This document shows, one piece after another, positions 56,901 to 64,000 of a stretch of DNA of 64,000 nt. The DNA lies in the NCBI GenBank assembly GCA_942491935.1, contig CALOCZ010000053.1:47248-111247 (forward strand), in the 5' to 3' direction. The stretch's first letter is position 1. Each line of letters begins with the position of its first letter. The DNA comes from JAGTVG01 sp942491935. Lineage in GTDB: Bacteria > Bacteroidota > Bacteroidia > Cytophagales > Cyclobacteriaceae. The notes beneath the pieces were generated by a model, which made no database searches, was not told where the DNA came from, and saw only the letters and a list, made by a program, of their open reading frames with translations. A program made the translations under genes and the position numbers.

Positions 56901-57848
56901 TTATAATCTGTATTCATTTTGAACTATTTCATTCTTTTTAAGATGTCCTTCATATGTGTAAATCTCATATTCTTCGAGAATCTCATGAACCTTGACATCC
57001 GGATGGCGGCTTTCAATGGATATCCAGTTCTCCGGATGGTAAATTTCGATTTTTACTTTATCTCTGTATTTTTCCCTGATGTCCTTAACCTTTCTTATAT
57101 AGGGCCAGACATGGATTAAAACCTTTTCAAGGTTGATTGTTCCACAAACCCATCTTTCAAATTGCCCGCTTACAGCCATTTCATCTCCGGTAATATCTAT
57201 GATCCTTGCTCCCTCGCCAGTACTGGAGACTATATATGCCTGGTTTATCCATGCGTGATATTTAAGCACGTTAATAAAAGGGGCCTGGGATGGGAAACAG
57301 ATGATTTCAGCGCCCTCCTTTTTAAGATAATCCCAGCAGTCAAACCAGTTGGCATCATAACAGATCTGCATACCCAATTTCCCAAAATCGGTATTGAATA
57401 CCGGAGGCTCCAGGGTGCCTGGCTTAAGGTTTCCATCCTCAATCTCTGAAGGGACCAGGTGTGCTTTGTGGTAAACACCCTCAATTTTTCCCTTTCTGTT
57501 AAGGAGAATGGCACTGTTATAATAATTCCCTTCATTTTTTGTCACCAATGGACAAACAATATAGCAATTATGTCTTTTAGCTTCTTCAGCAATGATACTT
57601 GTAATTGGTCCGGGTGTTGATTCACCCTCCGCAATATCCTCCGCCTTTGCATTCTCTCTAACCCATGAAGTCTGAAAGGTTTCCGGAAGGCAGATCAGGT
57701 CAGGCTCAAACACATAGACATTCTCCATCCTTTCCAGCATGTCACCAATTCTTTCCTCAATGGTGTCCACAGGCCAGATACCCCTTAGATCGATTCCTGC
57801 AACAACAACTTCCCGTGGCAACCTGTCTTTCTTATTATTGATATTCAT
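56901..57848 (-). CDS. Carbon-nitrogen hydrolase (nitrilase superfamily), apparently cytosolic
   Basis: The 315-residue protein has the complete triad: Glu56 in L-P-E-T-F, Lys128 in H-K-A-H-L, nucleophile Cys163 in Q-I-C-Y-D-A-N-W. It has no signal peptide, unlike its upstream paralogue at 57911, with which it shares long stretches (P-E-T/T-E-T-F, P-I/L-V-T-K-N-E-G, G-K-x-G-M-Q-I-C-x-D-A-N-W-F, S-S-T-G-E-x-A-R-I-I-D-I-T-G). Substrate is an amide or related C-N compound, not further defined. It starts 62 bases after the upstream gene ends. Confidence 0.85.
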   Translation of the reverse strand: MNINNKKDRLPREVVVAGIDLRGIWPVDTIEERIGDMLERMENVYVFEPDLICLPETFQTSWVRENAKAEDIAEGESTPGPITSIIAEEAKRHNCYIVCPLVTKNEGNYYNSAILLNRKGKIEGVYHKAHLVPSEIEDGNLKPGTLEPPVFNTDFGKLGMQICYDANWFDCWDYLKKEGAEIICFPSQAPFINVLKYHAWINQAYIVSSTGEGARIIDITGDEMAVSGQFERWVCGTINLEKVLIHVWPYIRKVKDIREKYRDKVKIEIYHPENWISIESRHPDVKVHEILEEYEIYTYEGHLKKNEIVQNEYRL

Positions 57849-57910
57849 AAATTCAGTTTTTAGAATTAAACTGTATTGTTTCTAAGTAATCATCTACTAC
57901 ATACCCGCTT

Positions 57911-58984
57911 CTACCTGTACCTCGCCTGAATCACCTCTGATTCCCTTAATTCATCACGGTATGTAGGAATTTTATATTCTTTAAGTATATCCCTCACGAA
58001 AAGATCCGGATCCAGGCTTTCAATCGTGATATGGCCCGCCCCGGTACCAGCTCCCCCTCCTGTATCCCTGAAAACTTTAATCTTAACACGTTCCTTATAT
58101 TTGCTTAAAATGTCCGGCACACTATATTTTGCCGGGAAAGTCGGTACGTATTCCTTTTCAAGATTTATAGTAGCCCATGTATACCCCAGTTGAAAACTGC
58201 TGGAATCAATATCTATACCTGTTATATCAATTATTCGTGCATCTTCACCAGTACTAGAAACTATATAATACTCGTTTTTCCAGGCAAGGAAATTCAGTAT
58301 TCTCCCACCTGGAAATTGGGATGGGAAAAACACGATCTCCGCCCCATCCTCTTTTAAATGGGCCCAGCTTTCAAACCAGTTTGCGTCAAAACATATCTGC
58401 ATCCCAATTTTTCCAAAATCAGTTTCAAAAACCGGGGGTCTTAAAGGTCCGGGAATAATCCCTTCCCCATTCTGTATTTCAGTATCCACAGGATGAGCCT
58501 TATGATACGCCCCGGCAATACTCCCCTGTCGGTCAATTAATAGGGCACTGTTATAAAATCGGCCTTCATTTTTCGTAACAATGGGACATATTACGTAACA
58601 ATTGTGTTTTCGGGCGAAATCCGACACTTTTCTCGTCACAGGACCCGGTGAATGTTCATCTTCAGCGATCTCTGCATAAGGTTTCTGTTCATCGACATAA
58701 GATGTGTCAAACGTTTCTGTCAGGCACATAATATCAGGTTCACAGCCAGTCGCTTTTTCCATTCTATCAAGCATATTATTGATCCTGGATTTAATAGATT
58801 TTTCAGGATATAAATGTTGAAGATCCACCGAGGCAACCTTTAGATTTCTCCTTAATATTTCCCTGTCAGGATTGGACTTCGGATTTGCGCAGGACTGGGC
58901 ATTTAAGCTGCCGACGATTCCAAGTCCAATACCACTTGCCGATTTCCCCAGAAAATTCCGACGGGTGATTTCCTTTTTCTTCAT
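57911..58984 (-). CDS. Carbon-nitrogen hydrolase (nitrilase superfamily), Tat-exported lipoprotein
   Basis: The 357-residue protein starts with a Tat-like signal (T-R-R-N-F-L-G-K-S-A) followed by a lipobox-like L-N-A-Q-S-C (Cys32). The nitrilase triad is complete: Glu90 in L-T-E-T-F, Lys162 in H-K-A-H-P, Cys198 in Q-I-C-F-D-A-N-W. It is the first gene of the operon with 56901 and the propeller protein. The pair suggests sequential or parallel hydrolysis of one amide outside and inside the cytoplasm. Confidence 0.85.
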   Translation of the reverse strand: MKKKEITRRNFLGKSASGIGLGIVGSLNAQSCANPKSNPDREILRRNLKVASVDLQHLYPEKSIKSRINNMLDRMEKATGCEPDIMCLTETFDTSYVDEQKPYAEIAEDEHSPGPVTRKVSDFARKHNCYVICPIVTKNEGRFYNSALLIDRQGSIAGAYHKAHPVDTEIQNGEGIIPGPLRPPVFETDFGKIGMQICFDANWFESWAHLKEDGAEIVFFPSQFPGGRILNFLAWKNEYYIVSSTGEDARIIDITGIDIDSSSFQLGYTWATINLEKEYVPTFPAKYSVPDILSKYKERVKIKVFRDTGGGAGTGAGHITIESLDPDLFVRDILKEYKIPTYRDELRESEVIQARYR

Positions 58985-59405
58985 GGTCTTTTTTTTCTGA
59001 TTATCATGTGCCAGTATCTCTTTAGTGTAATCTATACATTATCAGAACCAGCACATTATTTTTATTTGAACCTCCCAGGAGTTCATTAATTTTATAAGTG
59101 ATAACATATTAATCCATAGATTGAGCAAAAATTGTGTCTTTTCAATCAGTTAAGTTCATTTCCTTCAAAAAGTATTTTAAGTTACGGGATATGATTGTTA
59201 ATTGCAATGCCCTGATTTTAAGAGTGCGCATATTTTATTTTGAAATATGCATTTAAAGGATATTTTAAGCTTTCTTCTGATATTATTCGAGTTAATTTAA
59301 TCGAGTTTAATCAGATCCTTTCCCTGATCCAGAGAGGATTAATCAGGATGACTGGGAAATTGAACCATCTTTTTGTAAATTTTAAGTCATTCAAGGAAAT
59401 TATTT
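58985..59405. other. Divergent intergenic region, 421 bp
   Basis: Central control region of the last cluster: promoters for the minus-strand hydrolase operon and the plus-strand hydrolase/amidohydrolase operon must lie here. No regulator gene is encoded within it and no operator repeat was found by eye. Confidence 0.45.
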
Positions 59406-61658
59406 ATGAGGAAAAAATCTAAAATCTATACTTGCCGTTTTATACCTTTCAGATTGCTATATTTTTTAGGATTTCTGGCATTCCTAAATTTTTATCCTTA
59501 CTCGTCGGAAGCCCAGGAGGAGGAAGATCCTGAAGACCTTAATGTTTTCTGGAAATGGATACGCTGGAATGATCCGGGCAGCTTTTTAATCGATCATTAT
59601 ATTCAGCAAGCTGATGTTTTTTATGAACTCAGAAACAGGGAAATCGGGCAATTAAAGACAAAACAAGACTGGCAGAACCGACAAACATTTGTGAAGGAAA
59701 AGCTTGAGCACCTGATTGGCCCTTTCCCTGAAAAAACGGCCCTGAATCCCCGAATTACAGGTGTATTGCAAAAAGATGGATACCAGGTGGAAAAGCTGGT
59801 TTATGAATCCATGCCAGGATTTTATGTAACTGGCTGTGTTTTTATTCCTGACAATTTAAAAGGGAAAGCTCCGGCTATTCTGAATGTGATCGGGCATGAA
59901 CAGGAAGGATTTCGCGCAGAACTGGATCAATTGGTTTACCTTAACCTTGTAAAGAAGGGATTTATAGTATTGGCCATCGATCCGATTGGCCAGGGTGAAT
60001 CTGTTCAGTTTTACGATCCGGAAATTGGATTTTCGAAAGTAGGATATTCAGTAGTTGAACATTGTTATGCCGGAAATCTAACTTTCCTCTCCGGGATCTC
60101 ATTGGCCCGTTATTTTACATGGAACGGTGTTCGGGGAATTGATTATCTCATAAGCCGGGATGATGTGGACGCTGACAGAATAGGTATGACAGGATTTTCC
60201 GGTGGCGGGACAGTGACCTCATATGTTGCCGCAATAGATGAGAGGGTAAAGGTTTCTGTACCCTGTAGCTGGTCGACATATTCTAAAAGTCTGACTGAAA
60301 CAAAAGGGACACAAGATCCTGATTCCTTTTTTTATCGAGGACTGGAAGAAGGGATCTCTTTTGAAGATCTGCTCGAAGTACGTGCACCGGTTCCAACCCT
60401 TATGACTTTTACCTCTCGTGACCAGTATCTTTCAATACAGGGTGCTCGTGATGCCTACCAGGAAGCCAAAGAAGTATATAAGACCTTTGGCAAGGAAGAT
60501 AACATACAGTTCGTTGAAGATGATTATAAACACTGGCTTACGCCAAAAATAAGATTGGCTATTTATTCATTTTTTATGAAACACCTTAACGTTAAGGGGG
60601 ATCCTGCTGAAACGGAGGTTGAATTATTATCTGTAGATGAACTCCAGGTAACACCTACCGGACAAGTTTCCACATGGCTGGAAACTGAGAATGTTCAGAC
60701 CATCAATGCAAAGGAAACAGAAGCTTTATTGAACGACCTGGATGAATCCAGGAAAGATATTTCTGGTCATTTGGAGAAGGTCAAGCGTAAAGCAATGGAA
60801 CTTTCCGGATTCATACAGCCGACCTTTACTGACGGCAATCCATTTTTCAATGGCAGGTATCAAAGGGATGGTTATTCAGTAGGGAAATATGCTATCGAAG
60901 GAGAAGGGGATTATGTCATTCCATTGCTGCTATTCGTCCCGAATAGCGACAGAGAAAAGTTTCCGGCGATTATCTACCTCAATCCGGACGGGAAAGCTGC
61001 AGAAGCAGGACCAGGAGGTGAAATAGAAAAGCTCGTAAAAAGGGGGTATATTGTTGCAGCTGTAGATGTTCTGGGTATTGGGGAAGTGAAAAATACTGCA
61101 ACCCGGGAAGGTGCTGATGATTATACAGGTGTGCTTATCGGAAGAAGTACACCTGGTATCCAGGCGGGCGATATAGTCAGGGTGGTAAACTACCTGAAAC
61201 ACCTCGAAATAGTTGGTACCAAAATTGGTGCAATCGGAATCGATGAGATGTGTATCCCCTTATTACATGCCGCGGCTTTTGAACCTCAGATCAATAACCT
61301 GACTCTAATCGGGTCGCCAGTATCATACCGTTCCATTGTTATGAATGATATATATAAAATTGGTCTTGTATTCAATGATGATGGCTACTGGCATCCATGG
61401 GAAATTGATTTCTCCTGGGGGGTAGCTGGCGTTCTTACAGCTTATGATCTTCCGGACCTGATAGGGAGTCTGGCACCTAGAAAAGTAGTATTATCCGGAT
61501 TGAAAAATCAATTACTCGAGCCTGCATCGGACCAGGTCATTCAATTGGATATGGCTTTTCCTGGAGAAGTTTATTCTACAATGAATGCCAGGGAAAACTT
61601 AAAGATCGTTTCATCAGAAGAGGACATCAGTTCTTTGGCGGACTGGTGTTTTGAATAA
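59406..61658 (+). CDS. Tandem alpha/beta hydrolase, second domain with degenerate nucleophile elbow
   Basis: The 750-residue secreted protein (signal about 1-36) has two alpha/beta hydrolase halves of the acetyl xylan esterase/dipeptidyl-peptidase-like type. The first (about 95-400) has V-I-G-H-E, D-P-I-G-Q-G-E-S and nucleophile Ser265 in G-F-S-G-G-G, with a likely His in Y-K-H-W. The second (about 490-735) has the fold (A-I-I-Y-L-N-P-D-G-K, A-V-D-V-L-G-I-G-E) but the elbow reads G-I-D-E-M-C with Asp613 where Ser is expected. The first half is probably an active esterase or peptidase-like hydrolase; the second may be structural. First gene of a tight operon with the amidohydrolases, 9-base gap. 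Confidence 0.75.
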   Translation: MRKKSKIYTCRFIPFRLLYFLGFLAFLNFYPYSSEAQEEEDPEDLNVFWKWIRWNDPGSFLIDHYIQQADVFYELRNREIGQLKTKQDWQNRQTFVKEKLEHLIGPFPEKTALNPRITGVLQKDGYQVEKLVYESMPGFYVTGCVFIPDNLKGKAPAILNVIGHEQEGFRAELDQLVYLNLVKKGFIVLAIDPIGQGESVQFYDPEIGFSKVGYSVVEHCYAGNLTFLSGISLARYFTWNGVRGIDYLISRDDVDADRIGMTGFSGGGTVTSYVAAIDERVKVSVPCSWSTYSKSLTETKGTQDPDSFFYRGLEEGISFEDLLEVRAPVPTLMTFTSRDQYLSIQGARDAYQEAKEVYKTFGKEDNIQFVEDDYKHWLTPKIRLAIYSFFMKHLNVKGDPAETEVELLSVDELQVTPTGQVSTWLETENVQTINAKETEALLNDLDESRKDISGHLEKVKRKAMELSGFIQPTFTDGNPFFNGRYQRDGYSVGKYAIEGEGDYVIPLLLFVPNSDREKFPAIIYLNPDGKAAEAGPGGEIEKLVKRGYIVAAVDVLGIGEVKNTATREGADDYTGVLIGRSTPGIQAGDIVRVVNYLKHLEIVGTKIGAIGIDEMCIPLLHAAAFEPQINNLTLIGSPVSYRSIVMNDIYKIGLVFNDDGYWHPWEIDFSWGVAGVLTAYDLPDLIGSLAPRKVVLSGLKNQLLEPASDQVIQLDMAFPGEVYSTMNARENLKIVSSEEDISSLADWCFE

Positions 61659-61667
61659 TAGAAAAAT

Positions 61668-62613
61668 ATGATAAAGAGTAAAAGTCGTCGTAAATTTTTA
61701 GCAAATGCAAGCATTTCCACCACCGGTATCTTGCTTGGGAATGCCATAACTGCATGCACATCCAGGCAAAAATCAGAAGAATCAGGATATAACCTTATGC
61801 AAGAAGTGCTTAAATACAGAAAAATAGATGCCCATGCCCATGTAGGCCTGAAACCTGCGGAAGCTGACGAACAGATCGATATAGCAGACAGGCTGGGAAT
61901 TGATAAATTATGTATTTCAATGCCCATTACCAACTATTCCGGAACTGAACCTGAAGATCCGGACCAGGTAAGAAAAAACAACGACATAGTCCTTGAAGCG
62001 GTTCGAAAGTACCCGGACAGGTATATTGGATTTATGACCTTAAATCCAGTCTATCAGAAAGAAGCACTTGAAGAAATTGACCGTTGTGTAGATCTTGGAA
62101 TGGCAGGGTATAAAGGATATCCACAGGTTAAAATCAATGATCCTTTGTATTATCCAATTGTTGAAAAGTTCATAGATCTAAATATGATATGCTCATGCAT
62201 GCGTTCGTACAAGATCGGCGTTGGAGGATATCCGCATGAAATATGATGAGGGCCAGTCAGCAGCCAATACCACAATACCAGAAGATATGGTCGATATCGC
62301 CAGAAGATATCCTGAAGGTATGTTCCAGTATGCCCATATTGGTGGTGGTGGCGATTGGGAATATGCATGTAAAGCCTTCCGTGACTACCCGAATATCTAT
62401 GTGGATACTTCCGGAAGCAACAATGAAGAGCATATGATCAATTTCGCTATTGACTGTCTGGGAGAAGATCGCTTATTTTTTGGATGTGATGGCAGTCATT
62501 ACCAGGGTGTAGGGAAATTCTTTGCTGCTGAACTATCTGAATCTCAGAAGAAAAAGATCTTTTTTGATAACTACAATAATATTTTAAGAAAATCAGGAAA
62601 CCATGTTGCTTGA
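61668..62613 (+). pseudogene. Amidohydrolase-2 family protein with Tat lipoprotein signal, broken by frameshifts
   Basis: The first frame (61668-62246) has a Tat-like signal (S-R-R-K-F-L-A-N-A-S), a lipobox ending in Cys26, and the barrel start with D-A-H-A-H-V-G. The second frame (to 62613) carries the rest: A-H-I-G-G-G-G-D-W-E, Y-V-D-T-S-G-S, and D-R-L-F-F-G-C-D-G-S-H. The junction 62185-62235 needs about three one-base corrections to give L-M-H-A-F-V-Q-I-G-V-G-G-Y-R-M-K. Such enzymes are Zn or Mn hydrolases or decarboxylases (ACMSD-like). The protein is otherwise complete at about 310 residues. The next gene starts within its last codons. Confidence 0.75.
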
Positions 62614-63388
62614 TATAAACGCCTACGTAGGCCATTGGCCTTTCAAACAAGTGAAATTCAACACCTGTGAAGCATTGATGGAAAGAATGGACCAATATAA
62701 TGTGGATATTTCCGTCATCAGCAACCTGAATGGTATTTTCTATAAGAATACACAACCTGCAAACCAGGAATTATTTGATGAGATTAGCTCTGACAAACAA
62801 TTCAGACAAAAATTCATTCCCTTTGCCGTAATAAATCCAATATATCCAGGGTGGAAACATGATATGGAAGAATGCAGGAATAAATTTGGCATGAAAGGGA
62901 TCAGGTTGTATCCAAAATATCATGATTATGAGCTTACAGATCCTGCATGCATAGAAGTTGTGCAGCTTGCTAGAGACTTTGAAATGCCTGTGGCATTTTC
63001 ATTCCGCATGGTAGACAGCCGTCAGCGATCATGGATGGACATAGAGAAAGAATGGGACTTAAGGGATATTATTCCCATAGTAAAAGAAGTCCCTGATGCG
63101 AGATACATATTTTTAAACCTCTGCAATAGCACAAAACTCAGCGAAGAGGAAGAATTGCTTTTGAAAGATGCCAATATGGTGATAGACACCTCTGGCAGGT
63201 CCGTTAATTCATTTATCGAACTGTTGGAAAGGTTTGGCAGGGAAAAGTTTGCTTTTGGCTCCCATTCTCCCATATTAGATTATATGACTGGCTTATTAAG
63301 AATAGAATCCCTTAGAGATGAAGAAGCCGCTAAAAAGACAAAAGACCTTTTCAGATATGGCAATGCGAAGAGAATATTGGGCATATGA
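62603..63388 (+). CDS. Amidohydrolase-2 family protein
   Basis: The 261-residue protein begins at ATG 62603, overlapping the previous gene by 11 bases. It is a metal-dependent hydrolase barrel of the ACMSD/amidohydrolase-2 group: D-I-N-A-Y-V-G-H-W-P at the N-terminus takes the place of the H-x-H motif, followed by M-K-G-I-R-L-Y-P, V-I-D-T-S-G and F-A-F-G-S-H-S-P near the end. With Asn-Ala-Tyr instead of His-x-His, metal binding may differ from canonical members. No signal peptide. The stop overlaps the start of the ureohydrolase gene by four bases. Confidence 0.75.
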   Translation: MLLDINAYVGHWPFKQVKFNTCEALMERMDQYNVDISVISNLNGIFYKNTQPANQELFDEISSDKQFRQKFIPFAVINPIYPGWKHDMEECRNKFGMKGIRLYPKYHDYELTDPACIEVVQLARDFEMPVAFSFRMVDSRQRSWMDIEKEWDLRDIIPIVKEVPDARYIFLNLCNSTKLSEEEELLLKDANMVIDTSGRSVNSFIELLERFGREKFAFGSHSPILDYMTGLLRIESLRDEEAAKKTKDLFRYGNAKRILGI

Positions 63389-64000
63389 AAAAAATAATCA
63401 TCCAGGGAATTAAATATGACGAAAAATCTTCCTATCAAAAAGGCCCCGGACTAGCCCCTCCTTTGATCAGGGAAGTCATGCATTGTGGATCATCAAATTA
63501 TTTTGCAGAAAATGAAGTCAGCATTGAAAACGCAAACATTGTGGATAAGGGTGACTTCGATATTTCTGAATATTTCGAAATTGAGCATATTACAGAAGAG
63601 CATCTTAAGCTTAATGGCAGAATCTTTACCCTCGGGGGAGATCATTCCATAACCTATCCTATTATCAAGGCCCACCATCAGAAATACCCAATCCTTGACA
63701 TTTTACAGATCGATGCGCACTTTGACCTTATGCGATCACTCTTGAAGGCGACAAATATTCCAATGAAAATGTCCATTTGCCAGTATCCTTCAAAACGGGT
63801 ATGCTGCCAGACTTGTCCCAGAGGTTGGGATACGGACATTAAATACCCACCAGGCTGAGCAGAGCGAATAAATTCCAGGTGGGAAATCCATAACATGAAG
63901 AATCTGGACCTTGCCAAAATTCCGAAATTTGAAAATCCTTTATACATATCACTGGATATGGATGGATTTGATCCGGCTTTCGCACCGGGCGTATCTCATC
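63385..64000 (+). pseudogene. Agmatinase/arginase family ureohydrolase, frameshifted and cut by window end
   Basis: Starts at 63385, overlapping the upstream stop. Metal motifs of the family are present: L-G-G-D-H-S-I-T-Y-P near residue 82, D-A-H-F-D-L near 109, and, in another frame, L-D-M-D-G-F-D-P-A-F-A-P-G at the right edge. The frame is lost after D-A-H-F-D-L and several one-base insertions between about 63727 and 63890 separate recognisable pieces (G-D-K-Y-S-N, G-I-R-T-L-N-T-H-Q-A-E-Q, H-N-M-K-N-L-D-L-A-K). Conserved residues are intact, so indel errors are a strong alternative to true decay. Ureohydrolases release urea from guanidino groups. Confidence 0.7.

Noticed and set aside
1..64000. 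CRISPR arrays, tRNA or rRNA genes, insertion sequences, phage or integrase genes
   Set aside because: No regularly spaced repeats, no tRNA T-loop or cloverleaf pattern and no transposase or integrase motif were seen by eye on either strand.

Overview
The window is an AT-rich chromosomal segment of a Bacteroidota bacterium. The lineage call rests on Sec lipoproteins with a Cys directly after the lipobox, SpII and Tat signals on many hydrolases, the ECF-sigma/FecR (DUF4974)/STN-TonB receptor/DUF2807 set, the two-repeat MacB/FtsX permease, cyclase-TolB-TPR proteins, a BipA-type GTPase, and TAnnTTTG promoter elements without Shine-Dalgarno leaders. I cannot place it below phylum with confidence. 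No tRNA, rRNA, CRISPR array, insertion sequence, integrase or phage gene was seen.

Layout. 1-16.6 kb is a loose run of secreted polysaccharide-degrading or modifying enzymes: a DUF5060/DUF4038 apiosidase-like hydrolase, a NodB deacetylase, an alpha/beta hydrolase, a GH9 enzyme, a PIG-L deacetylase with a LecA-like tail, a sugar isomerase/epimerase barrel, a GH26 mannanase-like enzyme, an unassigned TIM-barrel/GATase-like lipoprotein, a secreted nitrilase-fold amidase and a sulfatase. Two truncated remnants (methanethiol methyltransferase, nucleotide cyclase) lie among them. 16.7-26.7 kb holds PPK2, a large GH78 rhamnosidase fused to an esterase, a CPA2 antiporter, BipA, an SRPBCC protein and a PIN remnant. 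26.9-40.6 kb holds a DUF5107-TPR protein, a lamin-tail lipoprotein, several small lipoproteins, an ABC permease, and an exported RraA-like plus enolase-superfamily pair. 41.2-55 kb holds two full-length class III cyclase/TolB-like/TPR sensors flanking a sigma-FecR-TonB receptor-DUF2807 operon and a HGH6-type glycosidase with a methyltransferase. 55.5-64 kb is a divergent cluster: two nitrilase-family C-N hydrolases (one exported, one apparently cytosolic) and a PQQ-type beta-propeller lipoprotein on the minus strand; a double alpha/beta hydrolase, two amidohydrolase-2 proteins and a ureohydrolase on the plus strand.

How it works together. The first part looks like scavenging of decorated plant or algal polysaccharide (rhamnose, mannan, sulfate and acyl groups) but contains no SusC/SusD pair. 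The last 8.5 kb looks like a separate catabolic locus for an amide- or guanidino-containing compound and is the best candidate for something undescribed. The cyclase family is expanding and decaying locally: two intact genes, two remnants, and an upstream repeat shared by one intact gene and one remnant.

Quality warning. Single-base indels break otherwise well-conserved genes in four places (about 39.65 kb, 45.1-47.0 kb, 62.19-62.23 kb, 63.73-63.89 kb). The amino-acid sequence in the alternate frames is intact, so these may be assembly errors rather than true pseudogenes.
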